Assembly: GCA_014382585.1 (NCBI GenBank)
Contig: JACNJL010000064.1
Span: forward strand, 1-64,000
Direction of reading: 5' to 3'
DNA length: 64,000 nucleotides
Source of the DNA: Limisphaerales bacterium
Lineage (GTDB): Bacteria; Verrucomicrobiota; Verrucomicrobiia; Limisphaerales; UBA1100
Shown here: one piece after another, positions 10,279 to 19,571 of the stretch
Layout: each line of letters starts with the position of its first letter
How positions within the stretch are numbered: the first letter of the stretch is position 1
Position numbers and translations under genes: made by a program
Notes under the pieces: model-generated
Seen by the model: only the letters and a program-made list of their open reading frames with translations
Database searches by the model: none
What the model was told of the DNA's origin: nothing

Positions 10279-12792
10279 ATGAGTGATGAAGGAATGAGCA
10301 ATTTCACGCCACGCGCCCAACAGGTGCTGGCATTGGCGCGCAAAGAGGCGGATCGTTTCAACCACAACTTTGTGGGCACCGAGCATTTATTGCTGGGGCT
10401 CATCAAGCTCGGTCAGGGCGTGGCCGTTAACGTGCTGCAAAAAATGGGGCTGGATCTCGAGACCGTGCGATTGGAAGTCGAGAAACAAGTCGGCACCGGG
10501 CCGGACCAAAAACAGGTTGGCAACATTCCGTACACGCCGCGCGTGAAAAAAGTGCTCAACCTCGCCTCCAAGGAAGCCAAACAACTCCAGCACACGTACG
10601 TGGGTACGGAGCACATTTTGCTGGGACTCCTGCGCGAAGGCGAAGGCGTGGCCGCGCGCGTGCTTAAAAATCTCGATATCGACATCGAGCAAACGCGTCA
10701 GGAAATTTTGAAGGAACTCGATCCGAACTTCGCAATGGGCGAGGAAGAAATGGACGAGGAAGGCGAAACTGCCCCAACCAAGGGCGGTGGAAAAAAAGGC
10801 AACAAGACGCCAGCGCTGCGCGCCTTTGGCCGCGACCTCACAGAGATTGCCCGCAAAGGCGAGATGGACCCGGTGATTGGCCGCTCAGACGAAATCGAGC
10901 GCGTCATTCAAATTCTCTGCCGCCGCACGAAGAACAATCCGGTGTTGCTCGGCGAAGCGGGCGTGGGTAAAACCGCCATCGTCGAAGGCCTCGCACAGGA
11001 GGTGGTGAAGGGCAACGTGCCGGAACTGTTGCGTGATCGCCGCGTCGTGACGCTCGACCTCGCCTTGATGGTGGCCGGCACCAAGTACCGCGGGCAATTT
11101 GAGGAACGCATCAAAGCGGTGATGGACGAAATTCGCCGTGCGAAGAATGTGATTTTGTTCATCGACGAGCTGCACACCATCGTGGGTGCCGGTTCTGCTG
11201 AAGGCACCATGGATGCCAGCAACATCATCAAGCCCGCGTTGAGCCGCGGCGAATTGCAATGCGTGGGTGCCACCACGCTTACCGAGTATCGCAAGTACAT
11301 CGAGAAAGATGCTGCGTTGGAACGCCGTTTCCAAAATGTAAAAGTGGAGGCGCCGTCCATCGAGGAAGCCATCGAAATTCTCAAGGGGTTGCGCATCAAA
11401 TACGAGGAACATCACAAAGCGGAGATCACCGATGAAGCGGTGGAGGCGTCCGTCAAACTTTCCGATCGCTACATCACCTCCCGTTATTTGCCGGATAAAG
11501 CGATTGATGTGATGGACGAAGCCGGTTCGCGCGCGCGCATCCAGGCGATGACGCGGCCGCCGGAAATCAAGGAACTTGAGGCCGTCATTGATGAGATCAA
11601 AACCCGCAAGGAAACGGCCATTAAAGAGCAGGATTTTGAAGGCGCAGCTTCCATGCGCGACGAAGAAAAGCACGCCAAGGAAAACCTCGAAAACACGATG
11701 GCCGAATGGAAAGCCGCCAGCGAGGAAACCAAGGTGGTCATTTCCGATGAGGACATCATGCACGTCATTTCCAAGTGGACCGGCATCCCGCTGCAACGCA
11801 TGGAGAAGGATGAAATCAAGAAGCTCCTCAGCATGGAAAAGGAGCTGGAGAAAGTGGTCATCGGTCAATCCGCCGCAGTCACTTCACTCAGCAAAGCCCT
11901 GCGCCGCTCGCGGGCGGACCTCAAGGATCCCGTGCGTCCAATCGGCGCCTTTGCCCTGATGGGTCCCACTGGCGTGGGCAAAACGCTTTTGGCAAAAACC
12001 ATTGCCGAACAACTGTTTGGCGATTCCAAGGCGCTCATTCAAATTGATATGAGCGAGTACATGGAGAAATTTGCCAGCTCGCGCCTTATTGGTTCGCCTC
12101 CCGGCTACGTCGGTTTCGAGGAAGGCGGCCAGTTGACTGAGCAAGTGCGGCGTCGGCCGTACTCGGTGGTGCTTTTTGATGAGATTGAAAAGGCCCACCC
12201 GGACGTGATGAATATGCTGCTTCAGATTTTGGAAGAAGGCAAACTCACCGATAGCCAGGGCCGCACGGTTGATTTTCGGAATACCATTATTTTGCTTACG
12301 TCCAACGTGGGCTCCGAGAGCGCAAAGAAAAGCACGGCTATCGGTTTCAATAATTCGGGGAACGAAATCGATTACGAAAAAATGCGTGAGCTGATTATGG
12401 ACGAAGCTAAAAAGGCATTCCGCCCGGAATTCTTAAATCGGTTGGATGATGTAATTGTGTTCCGCTCGTTGGTGAAAAAAGATCTCGGCAAAATCCTGGA
12501 CCTCGAACTCCACAAAGTTACTGAACGCCTTAAGGAAAAAGAAATCGAACTCGTGCTCGACAAAAAGGCGCACGATTTGCTGGTTGAAAAAGGGTATGAC
12601 CCCGAGTATGGCGCCCGGCCTATGCGGCGGGCGGTGGAGCGGTTCCTCGAGGATCCGCTGGCTGAGGAAATTTTGCGCGGAACTCTGGTTGAGGGCGACC
12701 CCATCAAAGTTTCCACCAAAAATGAAAAATTGACGTTTAAACAAAAAGCTTCCACTGAAACTGAAGAGAAAACGGTTTCTGCCGGCGACTAA
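10279..12792 (+). CDS. clpC: ClpC-type AAA+ unfoldase
   Basis: Hsp100 unfoldase that feeds substrates to ClpP. The 837-residue product has two Clp_N repeats with the GTEHLLLGL and GTEHILLGL segments, whose glutamates bind phospho-arginine in Bacillus ClpC. NBD1 has Walker A GEAGVGKT (about 225-232). A middle domain carries a UVR motif (about 433-468), and NBD2 has GPTGVGKT (about 562-569). The ClpC class is indicated by the M-domain/UVR arrangement and the mcsAB neighbours. No ClpP-binding loop was checked in detail. The start at ATG 10279 is chosen as the longest; ATG 10294 is an alternative. No clpP lies in the window. Together with mcsA and mcsB this completes a Firmicutes-like tagging and degradation cassette. 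Confidence 0.96.
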   Translation: MSDEGMSNFTPRAQQVLALARKEADRFNHNFVGTEHLLLGLIKLGQGVAVNVLQKMGLDLETVRLEVEKQVGTGPDQKQVGNIPYTPRVKKVLNLASKEAKQLQHTYVGTEHILLGLLREGEGVAARVLKNLDIDIEQTRQEILKELDPNFAMGEEEMDEEGETAPTKGGGKKGNKTPALRAFGRDLTEIARKGEMDPVIGRSDEIERVIQILCRRTKNNPVLLGEAGVGKTAIVEGLAQEVVKGNVPELLRDRRVVTLDLALMVAGTKYRGQFEERIKAVMDEIRRAKNVILFIDELHTIVGAGSAEGTMDASNIIKPALSRGELQCVGATTLTEYRKYIEKDAALERRFQNVKVEAPSIEEAIEILKGLRIKYEEHHKAEITDEAVEASVKLSDRYITSRYLPDKAIDVMDEAGSRARIQAMTRPPEIKELEAVIDEIKTRKETAIKEQDFEGAASMRDEEKHAKENLENTMAEWKAASEETKVVISDEDIMHVISKWTGIPLQRMEKDEIKKLLSMEKELEKVVIGQSAAVTSLSKALRRSRADLKDPVRPIGAFALMGPTGVGKTLLAKTIAEQLFGDSKALIQIDMSEYMEKFASSRLIGSPPGYVGFEEGGQLTEQVRRRPYSVVLFDEIEKAHPDVMNMLLQILEEGKLTDSQGRTVDFRNTIILLTSNVGSESAKKSTAIGFNNSGNEIDYEKMRELIMDEAKKAFRPEFLNRLDDVIVFRSLVKKDLGKILDLELHKVTERLKEKEIELVLDKKAHDLLVEKGYDPEYGARPMRRAVERFLEDPLAEEILRGTLVEGDPIKVSTKNEKLTFKQKASTETEEKTVSAGD

Positions 12793-12804
12793 TCGAGCTG
12801 TGCC

Positions 12805-13614
12805 GTGGGGGCGGCAAAAACTAAAGGGGGAGAGGTGTCCACACACACCGCAGTAGGAGGAGTTTCCAGTTTCATTACCAGTATGGGGAGCATCGCATTG
12901 CTCGCCGTCGAGGTGTTTTGTTCTCTCTTGACCACCCGCCTTCACTGGGGCGAATTCATCAAGCAACTCCACTTTGTCGGTTGGAAATCCCAGGTCGTAG
13001 TTCTCACCACCGGGGCCTCTACCGGTATGGTATTTTGCGCACAAACTTTTTTCCAATTCCACAAAATGAAAATGGACAACGCCACCATGAGCGTTGTGGG
13101 CGTGGCCATGATCAGCGAGCTAGGTCCCGTTTTGGCAGGGCTTATGGTCGCCGGCCGGGTGGGCGCGGCAATCTCTGCCGAGCTGGGCACCATGCGTGTT
13201 TCTGAACAAATTGATGCTCTCCGCACGATGGCCACGCATCCGGTGGATTACCTTGTGGTGCCGCGTTTCCTTGCCACAGTCATCGCCATGCCGCTGCTTA
13301 CGGTGCTCACCTGGGGGGTGGGGATCGCTGCGGCGTATGTGCTGAGCATCACAGTGCTTGGGCTTGAAGGTGCTTACGGGCTTAACCACCTTTACTTTTT
13401 CGTGGATGAACAGCACGTTTTGATGGGCTGTATCAAAGCCATTTTCTTTGGTGGCATTATCGCGCTGGTCGGCTGTTATCGCGGCCTCAACTGCGGGGAA
13501 GGCGCTGAGGGTGTGGGCCGCGCCACCAACGAGGCGGTTGTGCAATCCTGCATCGCCATCCTCGTCAGTAATTTTTTCCTCACTTTGCTTTTGCGTATGC
13601 TGTTGTATCCATAG
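12805..13614 (+). CDS. mlaE: MlaE-family ABC lipid transport permease
   Basis: Inner-membrane permease of an MCE-type phospholipid transporter. The product of about 269 residues has the MlaE core: LTTGASTGMVFCAQ, then the long cytoplasmic and TM blocks with SELGPVLAGLMVAGRVGAAISAE, followed by EQIDAL and DYLVVPR. There are about five hydrophobic segments. The start is uncertain. GTG 12805 is the longest; GTG 12835 and ATG 12883 are in frame and would still leave the conserved core. A purine-rich GGGGGAGAG run lies just before GTG 12835. It is followed by mlaF (9 bp gap) and mlaD (4-nt overlap), forming a three-gene unit 12 bp after clpC. Confidence 0.93.
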   Translation: MGAAKTKGGEVSTHTAVGGVSSFITSMGSIALLAVEVFCSLLTTRLHWGEFIKQLHFVGWKSQVVVLTTGASTGMVFCAQTFFQFHKMKMDNATMSVVGVAMISELGPVLAGLMVAGRVGAAISAELGTMRVSEQIDALRTMATHPVDYLVVPRFLATVIAMPLLTVLTWGVGIAAAYVLSITVLGLEGAYGLNHLYFFVDEQHVLMGCIKAIFFGGIIALVGCYRGLNCGEGAEGVGRATNEAVVQSCIAILVSNFFLTLLLRMLLYP

Positions 13615-13623
13615 AAACTTCCA

Positions 13624-14373
13624 ATGATCGTAGTTCAAAACATGAGTAAAAGTTTTGGCGGCAACAATGTGTTGCGCGATATATCTTTCTCGGTGGCGGA
13701 AGGCGAGAGCCTCGCGATCATCGGCCGTAGTGGCACGGGCAAAAGCGTCTTGCTCAAACATCTGGTCGGACTACTGATGCCCGATGCCGGCACCGTGTGC
13801 ATTAAGGGTGTGGAAATTAACAATATGCCCGAACGCGAATTGCTCGATGTGCGGCGGCAGTTCGGGATGTTGTTTCAAGGCGCGGCTTTGTTTGATTCCA
13901 TGAATGTATTTGAAAATGTCGCGTTTCCACTGCGCCGCGCGGGCGGGGTGGACGAATCGGAAATTCAACAACGTGTTTCGGAAATGTTGCGTCTCGTGGA
14001 AATGCCCGGCGTGGAGGAGAAATTACTCTCGGAACTCTCGGGCGGGATGCGTAAACGCGTCGGCCTCGCGCGAGCCATCGTTCATCGGCCGGCAATTATT
14101 TTGTATGACGAACCCACCACGGGGCTGGATCCGGTGGTGTCCGACAGCATTGACCAGCTCATCTTGCGGGTGCGTGACCAATTCAACATCACGACCATTG
14201 TCATCACCCACGACATGCGCAGTGCCCGCCGTATTGGGCAGCGGATTATTTATCTGCGCGAAGGACAAGTTTATCTGGACGCCCCTGCGGATGAAGTATT
14301 CAATTCGGAGGATTTGCGGGTGAGCCGTTTTGTGAACGGTGAGGCGGATCTCAAGGAGGTGGAGTTATTATGA
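13624..14373 (+). CDS. mlaF: MlaF-family ABC transporter ATPase
   Basis: ATPase of the MCE-type lipid transporter. The 249-residue product has Walker A GRSGTGKS (near 39-46), Q-loop GMLFQGAALFDSMNVFENVAFPL, signature LSGGMRKRVGLARAI, Walker B IILYDEPTTGLDPV and H-loop ITHDM. The LSGGMRKR signature and the FDSMNVFENV segment are typical of MlaF. It sits 9 bp after mlaE and overlaps mlaD by 4 nt (ATGA), so the three subunits are likely made together. No mlaA, mlaB or mlaC is in the window. Confidence 0.95.
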   Translation: MIVVQNMSKSFGGNNVLRDISFSVAEGESLAIIGRSGTGKSVLLKHLVGLLMPDAGTVCIKGVEINNMPERELLDVRRQFGMLFQGAALFDSMNVFENVAFPLRRAGGVDESEIQQRVSEMLRLVEMPGVEEKLLSELSGGMRKRVGLARAIVHRPAIILYDEPTTGLDPVVSDSIDQLILRVRDQFNITTIVITHDMRSARRIGQRIIYLREGQVYLDAPADEVFNSEDLRVSRFVNGEADLKEVELL

Positions 14374-15542
14374 GCGCCAGCCGTTTGGAATTAAAAGTAG
14401 GGATGTTCGTCATCGTGATGCTCGGGATTGCTGCAGTGATGACGCTGCGTTTCAGTGAAACAGGCTTCGGCCTTACCAAAACGATCCCCCTCAAGCTACA
14501 ATCCGCAAGCGCGGGCAACGTGATTGTTGATGCCCCTATTCAATTGAGTGGCGTTAAAATTGGTGTAGTTGGTAAAATCACCCTCAACAACGACGGGCGC
14601 GGGGTTGTCATTCATGCAGATATTTTTGAGGAATTTTGGCATGCTTTGGACAGCAATACGCAATTTAGAATTAAAGTCACCGGCCTGATGGGCGACGAAT
14701 ACATTGCGGTCGTTCCTGGGGCTGAGAAAGGCGAGGCACTCAAGCCCGGCATGAGTCGGGATTGCGAAGCGCCTTTTGACCTCATGAGCGTCGCGCGTGA
14801 CGCACAGCATCTCATTCGCCGCGTGGATAACAGTATGCTTACGCTCGATTCCGCCATCAATCGCCTGGATCAAACCGTGCTTAGCACTGAAACGCTCACT
14901 AACCTCACCGCCGCGATTGCGGAGTTTCGAATGACCTCCGAAAGCATTCATACTTTTGCCAATAATCTCACCACCAACATTGCCCCCAACGTGGATCTCA
15001 CCGTGCAGAAATTTCACGACGCCGTGTCGCGCGTGGACACGATGCTCGCCAATAACACCAATACCCTCCAGGTGAGCCTCAACAATTTTGCGCAATTTAC
15101 AAAACGCCTTGATACTTCCGCCAGCCATTTGGAAACCCTCATCGCCACCAACGCCCCGATGGTGAGCAAAGTGTTCACCAACCTCACCGCCATTTCCGCC
15201 AGCCTCAAAATCAGCACGGAAAAATTACAGGCCACCATTTCCACCAATCAAACCAGCATCGACGTCATTGTCAAAGACGTCGCCGCCGTCACCGCCAATC
15301 TCAAAAACTTCACCCAAAACGCCGACCGCATCGTGGGCCAGCTGGAAGAGGGCAAAGGGCTCGCCGGCGGATTATTGAAAGACGACGCGTTGCGCACAGA
15401 ATTTTCCAGACTGATGACCAACCTCAATAATGCCGCCGGAAATTTTTCTATCCTGGCCAGCAACCTCAATTCCCGCGGGTTGTTATACAAACCGCCGCCC
15501 ACGAATAACCGCGCTCCACCCAAGAGTGGACGATCAAGGTGA
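14370..15542 (+). CDS. mlaD: MlaD-family MCE substrate-binding protein
   Basis: Periplasmic, membrane-anchored MCE protein that binds lipid for the MlaEF transporter. The 390-residue product has one N-terminal TM (about 10-28, VGMFVIVMLGIAAVMTLRF), then the MCE domain (about 35-118: VDAPIQLSGVKIGVVGKI, FRIKVTGLMGDEYIAVVPG). A long C-terminal part (about 130-370) is rich in Thr, Asn, Ser and Leu heptads and probably forms a helical needle or coiled coil. It is about twice the length of E. coli MlaD (183 residues), resembling the longer MCE proteins that bridge the periplasm. The last 25 residues are basic and proline-rich. It overlaps mlaF by ATGA. Confidence 0.92.
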   Translation: MSASRLELKVGMFVIVMLGIAAVMTLRFSETGFGLTKTIPLKLQSASAGNVIVDAPIQLSGVKIGVVGKITLNNDGRGVVIHADIFEEFWHALDSNTQFRIKVTGLMGDEYIAVVPGAEKGEALKPGMSRDCEAPFDLMSVARDAQHLIRRVDNSMLTLDSAINRLDQTVLSTETLTNLTAAIAEFRMTSESIHTFANNLTTNIAPNVDLTVQKFHDAVSRVDTMLANNTNTLQVSLNNFAQFTKRLDTSASHLETLIATNAPMVSKVFTNLTAISASLKISTEKLQATISTNQTSIDVIVKDVAAVTANLKNFTQNADRIVGQLEEGKGLAGGLLKDDALRTEFSRLMTNLNNAAGNFSILASNLNSRGLLYKPPPTNNRAPPKSGRSR

Positions 15543-15545
15543 CGG

Positions 15546-15770
15546 ATGGATCGCGTTACGGTGTTCACCTCGTTCAGCGGGCCCGAGGCGCAGTTGGTTT
15601 GCGCCCGGCTGCGCACCGCCGGTTTCCAAGCCACCGTCGAAGGTGAAGCGGCGGCGTTCAGTATGGAAGGGTACTCACTTGCTACCGGCGGCATTCGTGT
15701 GCAGGTTCCCGAAAACGAACGCGACGATGCGCGCGCGTTAATTAAATCGATTGAATCGGATGAACCTTAA
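15546..15770 (+). CDS. DUF2007 family small protein
   Basis: A 74-residue protein starting 3 bp after mlaD. The sequence MDRVTVFTSFSGPEAQLVC, then a GF-type turn, and the C-terminal GGIRVQVPENERDDARALI fit the DUF2007 fold ('putative signal transducing protein'), a small alpha/beta domain of unknown role. It has no signal peptide and no membrane segment. The next gene starts inside its last codons, so it is part of the mla run or of a unit with the oxidase. The family call rests on the pattern of the N-terminal strand and the terminal G-x-R-V-x-V-P motif. Confidence 0.75.
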   Translation: MDRVTVFTSFSGPEAQLVCARLRTAGFQATVEGEAAAFSMEGYSLATGGIRVQVPENERDDARALIKSIESDEP

Positions 15771-17133
15771 ATTCTGGCAACGCTTCCAAAGCAAACTCGT
15801 CCCCGGCGAACTGCGCCTCGACGAATCGGCACTCGCCGCGCATGCCGGCGATAAATGGTTTGCCACCGGCACACCCGAAGCCGTGGCTCTGCCGCGGAGT
15901 GCCAAAAGTGTCAGCGCCATTTTGCGCTTCGCTCATCGGCATGAAATTCCTGTGACCCCGCGCGGCGCGGGCTACGGTTACGTGGGCGGTTGCGTGCCGA
16001 TGCGCGGCGGCATTGTGCTGAGCACCGCGCGAATGCGGCGCATTCGGGAAATTAACGAACACGATTTTGTAGCCGTCATTCAGCCGGGCGTCATCACCGC
16101 TGATTTGCAAAACAAGGCCGAGGCGAAAGGGCTGTATTATCCGCCCGACCCCGCCAGTCGCGCGGACTGCAGTCTCGGTGGCAACATTGCCACCAACGCC
16201 GGTGGGCCGCGCAGTCTGAAATACGGTGTCACGTCCGACTACGTCCTTGGTCTGCAATTCGCGCTGCCCGATGGCACGCTCGTGCGCGTGGGCGGGCGCG
16301 CGCACAAAAACAAAACCGGCTTTGACTTTTCGCATTTCTTCACCGGTACCGAAGGATTGCTCGGCATTGTCACCGAGGCCACGCTGAAACTGTTGCCGTT
16401 GCCACCCTTTCGCGCCGCGTTATCCGTTGGGCTCGGCTCGATGCGCGCCGCCACGCGCGGCATTGCGGCGGTCTTCAAGGCAGGGTATTTGCCCAGCGCG
16501 TTGGAGGTGGCCGATGAATTTACACTGCGCGCCGCCACAAAACGCACCGGCAGTGATCGCTTCAACGGCTGCCGCGCGCATCTTATTATTGAGCTGGATG
16601 GACAGGAAAAAAGCGTGCGCTCCGAGCTGCGCGATTTGAAAAAACTGATGGCCCCGCTCAAGCCGCGTTTTATTGACGCCGCGTTGGGCGCGGAAAAGGT
16701 CGAGGCCATTTGGCAACTGCGCCGAGAGTTTTCGTATTCACTGCGCGACACGGGTTTGGTGAAATTAAATGAAGACATCGTCGTCCCGCGCGGTAAATTG
16801 GAGGAACTCTTTGCCTTCGCCGCGCGTTTGCAGAAAAAACACGCGATGCCCATCGCCTGTTTTGGCCACGCCGGGGATGGGAACATTCACGTGAACGTGA
16901 TGGTGGACGAATCAAAGCCCGGGCACGCCCGCCGACGCGATGCGGCGTTGGATGAGCTATTCCGGTGGGTGCTCAAACACGATGGCGTGATCACCGGCGA
17001 ACACGGCATCGGCCTTGCCAAAAAACGATGGTGGCCATTGGCCGCCCCCGCCGAAGTGCGCCGCTTGCACCAAACTATAAAAGACGCCCTCGATCCAAAA
17101 GGCATTATGAATCCGGGGAAGTTTTTGAGTTAA
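15760..17133 (+). CDS. GlcD-like FAD-linked oxidase
   Basis: FAD-dependent dehydrogenase of the glycolate oxidase subunit D / D-lactate dehydrogenase group. The 457-residue product has the FAD_binding_4 domain (PRSAKSVSAILRFA, TPRGAGYGYVGGCVPMRGG, ADCSLGGNIATNAGG; about 40-160) and the C-terminal FAD-oxidase domain with HAGDGNIHVN and GEHGIGLAKK. It lacks the iron-sulfur C-terminal half found in some fused enzymes, and no glcE or glcF is next to it. The substrate is therefore a 2-hydroxy acid that I cannot name. ATG 15760 overlaps the DUF2007 gene by 11 nt. The upstream TTG at 15751 is a possible but weaker start. Confidence 0.88.
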   Translation: MNLKFWQRFQSKLVPGELRLDESALAAHAGDKWFATGTPEAVALPRSAKSVSAILRFAHRHEIPVTPRGAGYGYVGGCVPMRGGIVLSTARMRRIREINEHDFVAVIQPGVITADLQNKAEAKGLYYPPDPASRADCSLGGNIATNAGGPRSLKYGVTSDYVLGLQFALPDGTLVRVGGRAHKNKTGFDFSHFFTGTEGLLGIVTEATLKLLPLPPFRAALSVGLGSMRAATRGIAAVFKAGYLPSALEVADEFTLRAATKRTGSDRFNGCRAHLIIELDGQEKSVRSELRDLKKLMAPLKPRFIDAALGAEKVEAIWQLRREFSYSLRDTGLVKLNEDIVVPRGKLEELFAFAARLQKKHAMPIACFGHAGDGNIHVNVMVDESKPGHARRRDAALDELFRWVLKHDGVITGEHGIGLAKKRWWPLAAPAEVRRLHQTIKDALDPKGIMNPGKFLS

Positions 17134-17191
17134 CACAGATATTCACGATGCACAGGATTGAATCCTAGATTTCCTAAATATCATTGTTCAA

Positions 17192-17434
17192 TCAAGGCCG
17201 TGCGAGGCACACGCTGAGTTCGCGGCCTTCAAATTCCTGTCCATTGAGCGTTTCCACTGCGTTGGCTGCGGCGGTGTCATCGCCCATCGTGATGAAGCCG
17301 CAGCCTTGTGAGCGATCGGTTTCGCTTTGGCGGACGTGATGGACTTCGGCTACTTCGCCGGCGGTGGCGAAATGTTCGGCGAGTGCTTCGTCAGTAACTT
17401 TGAAGGGCAGGTTGCCCACGTACAAAATGGCCAT
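17192..17434 (-). CDS. Small RNA-recognition-motif (RRM) protein
   Basis: An 80-residue single-RRM protein. RNP2 (ILYVGNL, residues 3-9) and RNP1 (QGCGFITM, about 43-50) are both present with the beta-alpha-beta spacing, ending in the ELSVCLARP strand. Such short RRM proteins are common in cyanobacteria and PVC bacteria and are thought to act as RNA chaperones, often in the cold. The exact role is unknown. It lies between the GlcD-like gene (convergent) and rsmI (same strand, 47 bp upstream). RNP1 lacks one of the usual aromatic residues (C in place of Y/F), which may weaken RNA stacking. A TTGCGC-17-TTCCCT pair ends six bases before its ATG. Confidence 0.92.
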   Translation of the reverse strand: MAILYVGNLPFKVTDEALAEHFATAGEVAEVHHVRQSETDRSQGCGFITMGDDTAAANAVETLNGQEFEGRELSVCLARP

Positions 17435-17440
17435 AGCGGG

Positions 17441-17469
17441 AGGGAACCACGATGCGCCCGCGCGCGCAA
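17441..17469 (-). promoter_or_regulatory. Candidate promoter of the RRM gene (leaderless)
   Basis: Minus strand: TTGCGC, 17 nt, TTCCCT, six bases, ATG 17434. The -10 is weak; the call rests on the recurrent spacing. Confidence 0.3.
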
Positions 17470-17481
17470 GCTCAAGCCAAC

Positions 17482-18174
17482 TTAAGTGGCACGTTGTACG
17501 AGCGCCACAAATTCCCCTTTGGGTTTGCGTTCGGTGTAATGGGCCAGCAATTCGGCGGGTGTGCCGCGCAGGAATTCTTCAAACTTTTTGGTCAACTCCC
17601 GTGCCAACACCACTTGGGATTCGGGCCAAAGGCCATCGAGTTCGCCCATAAATTTTACCACGCGATGGGGCGATTCATAAAAACAAAGCGTGCCGGGCAC
17701 TTCCCCAAGCGCTTCCAATTGTCGCAAACGCGCGCCGCTTTTGTGCGGGAGGAAACCCACGAAATGAAACTCGGCTGTTGCCAATCCGCTCGCAGGAAGT
17801 GCCGTCGCCAACGCGCACGGGCCCGGCACGGGTTCCACGCGATATCCGGCGGCGAGCACGGCGCGCACGATGCGTTCACCCGGATCGCTGATGCCCGGCG
17901 TGCCGGCGTCGCTCACCATCGCGATGGTTTCGCCGCGTCCCAAACGCTCGAGCAATTCGCCGGAGCGTTTGGCTTCATTGAATTTATGGCAACTCAGCGT
18001 GGGCCGATCGATGTCGTGCGCGCGCATCAATTGCCGTGCACGGCGGGTATCTTCCGCGGCCACGATGGTGCACTCGCGCAAGGTGCGCAGCGCGCGCAGG
18101 GTGATGTCCTCGAGGTTGCCGATTGGCGTGGCCACGAGGTACAGAGTGCCGGGCTGGAGTGGCGCGGGAGGCAT
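17482..18174 (-). CDS. rsmI: 16S rRNA 2'-O-ribose C1402 methyltransferase RsmI
   Basis: SAM-dependent tetrapyrrole-methylase-fold enzyme that modifies 16S rRNA C1402. The 230-residue product has GTLYLVATPIGNLEDITLRA near the start, EDTRRARQLM, VSDAGTPGISDPG, the PVPGPCALATALPASGL motif and FYESPHR. The open frame extends 56 codons upstream, but family members start a few residues before the TLYLVATPIGN segment. ATG 18174 (MPPAPLQPG) is therefore used, and a TTGCGC-17-GTTTCC pair ends six bases before it. It is divergent from the small membrane protein gene at 18260. Confidence 0.95.
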   Translation of the reverse strand: MPPAPLQPGTLYLVATPIGNLEDITLRALRTLRECTIVAAEDTRRARQLMRAHDIDRPTLSCHKFNEAKRSGELLERLGRGETIAMVSDAGTPGISDPGERIVRAVLAAGYRVEPVPGPCALATALPASGLATAEFHFVGFLPHKSGARLRQLEALGEVPGTLCFYESPHRVVKFMGELDGLWPESQVVLARELTKKFEEFLRGTPAELLAHYTERKPKGEFVALVQRAT

Positions 18175-18180
18175 GGCGGA

Positions 18181-18209
18181 GGAAACCACGCCGCCCGCCT
18201 TGCGCGCAA
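18181..18209 (-). promoter_or_regulatory. Candidate promoter of rsmI (leaderless)
   Basis: Minus strand: TTGCGC, 17 nt, GTTTCC, six bases, ATG 18174. The -10 is poor; spacing is the main argument. Confidence 0.3.
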
Positions 18210-18259
18210 CCAGATTCGCATTGCATTTTTGCAGAGTGGGATTAGTCTTTCGCTCTCCC

Positions 18260-18463
18260 ATGACGCCCCCGGATAACGCGCCTGAATCACTACCCACGTA
18301 TCGTTGGCCGTATTTTTTGGGGGCCTTGGTGCTACTGGGCATTGTGATTGGGATTATGTGGACGCTTTGGAGTATCCGAATGACTACTGATCAACGGAAA
18401 GAACGGGAAGGGTTGGATGACTTCGGCCATCCTAAAGTACAAACCAATAAAGTGGCGCAGTAA
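18260..18463 (+). CDS. Small single-pass membrane protein
   Basis: A 67-residue ORF starting at ATG 18260 (MTPPDNAPESLPTYRWPYF). It has one hydrophobic segment (about 19-40, FLGALVLLGIVIGIMWTLWSI) and a charged C-terminal tail (TTDQRKEREGLDDFGHPK). The first 15 residues are proline-rich. I do not recognise a family. It resembles short proteins of respiratory or envelope complexes only in layout. It is immediately upstream of, and 16 bp from, the FGE-like lipoprotein gene on the same strand, so the two may be co-transcribed. The open frame runs further upstream, but that part is antisense to rsmI. Confidence 0.6.
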   Translation: MTPPDNAPESLPTYRWPYFLGALVLLGIVIGIMWTLWSIRMTTDQRKEREGLDDFGHPKVQTNKVAQ

Positions 18464-18479
18464 ATGGTGCCGTAGAGCA

Positions 18480-19571
18480 ATGAAACTGATTTTATTTATT
18501 TCGCTGGCAATATCGATTGTCGGTTGCAAACCGGGCGAAGAGAGCGGCGGATCGGCTGCACCTGAAAATTCTTCCGGTAAGAAAAATTTTTCTACCACCG
18601 GCATGGTATGGATTCCATCGGGCACATTCAAAATGGGCTGGGCGGATGGGCCCACCGATGAGGCTCCGGTGCACCGGGTAAAACTCGATGGGTTTTGGAT
18701 GGGTGTGCATGAGGTGACTAATGATGAGTTTGCTAAATTTGTCGCTGCCACAAAATATGTGACCCTCGCCGAGGAAGAGCCCACGGCGGAGAATCTTGGC
18801 ATTACGCCGGAAGAATTTGCCAATATTCCCAAGGATAAAATTGTGGCTGGATCAATAGTGTTCACGCCGCCGGCGCAAGAAATTCCAGTAAATATGCTCA
18901 AACAGCACAACATGTGGAGCGTGTGGTGGCGTCATGTGGGAGGCACAAATTGGCGGCATCCCGAGGGGCCGGATTCTGATATTTCCGGGCGCGGCAATCA
19001 TCCGGTCGTGCATGTCAGTTGGGATGATGCCCACGCTTATTGTGCGTGGCTTACCGATGCCAGCGGCGTGAAACATCGGCTGCCCTCTGAAGCGGAATGG
19101 GAATACGCTGCGCGCGGTGGGCTTGAGGGTAAAGAATATGTGTGGGGTGATGAACAGCAGCCCGACGGCAATCCTCACGCCAATATTTGGCAAGGCCGTT
19201 TTCCACGGGAAAACACAAAAGTGGATGGGTTTTATGGCACAGCCCCGGTGGGCACGTTTCCCGCTAATGGCTATGGCCTGCATGATGTGGCTGGGAATGT
19301 TTGGGAGTGGTGCGCGGATTGGTACGCGCCAACATATTACAGCCAGAGTCCGGTGAAAAATCCTGGCGGCCCGTTGCAGCAGGATAGTTTTGATCCTAAT
19401 GACGGGCGTAATCGGATTCCGAAACGTATTCAGCGGGGTGGTTCGTTTTTGTGCACGGATCTTTATTGTGGCGCATTCCGTCCTTCACGGCGGATGAAAA
19501 ACACGCCGGATTCCGGTTCTCAACATTCGGGGTTTCGCGTGGTGGCCGATGGGCCTGCGCCGACCCAATAA
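18480..19571 (+). CDS. Exported formylglycine-generating enzyme (FGE) lipoprotein
   Basis: SUMF1/FGE family enzyme, predicted to oxidise the CxPSR cysteine of sulfatases to formylglycine. The 363-residue product starts with a lipoprotein signal (MKLILFISLAISIVGC, Cys16 lipidated) and a short Ser/Gly linker. The FGE domain spans about 40-360: MVWIPSGTFKMG, HPVVHVSWDDAHAYCAW, LPSEAEWEYAARGG, GLHDVAGNVWEWCADWY. The two copper-binding cysteines of true FGEs are conserved in the SFLCTDLYC segment (C325, C330), followed by NTPDS and GFRV. Many FGE-like paralogs lack this pair, so catalysis is plausible. It is convergent with the sulfatase at 19626-21158, with 54 bp between stops. ATG 18480 is chosen because the signal peptide begins there. 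Confidence 0.9.
   Translation: MKLILFISLAISIVGCKPGEESGGSAAPENSSGKKNFSTTGMVWIPSGTFKMGWADGPTDEAPVHRVKLDGFWMGVHEVTNDEFAKFVAATKYVTLAEEEPTAENLGITPEEFANIPKDKIVAGSIVFTPPAQEIPVNMLKQHNMWSVWWRHVGGTNWRHPEGPDSDISGRGNHPVVHVSWDDAHAYCAWLTDASGVKHRLPSEAEWEYAARGGLEGKEYVWGDEQQPDGNPHANIWQGRFPRENTKVDGFYGTAPVGTFPANGYGLHDVAGNVWEWCADWYAPTYYSQSPVKNPGGPLQQDSFDPNDGRNRIPKRIQRGGSFLCTDLYCGAFRPSRRMKNTPDSGSQHSGFRVVADGPAPTQ

Noticed and set aside
17870-18259. N-terminal extension of the small membrane protein ORF
   Set aside because: It is fully antisense to rsmI; the plausible protein starts at ATG 18260.
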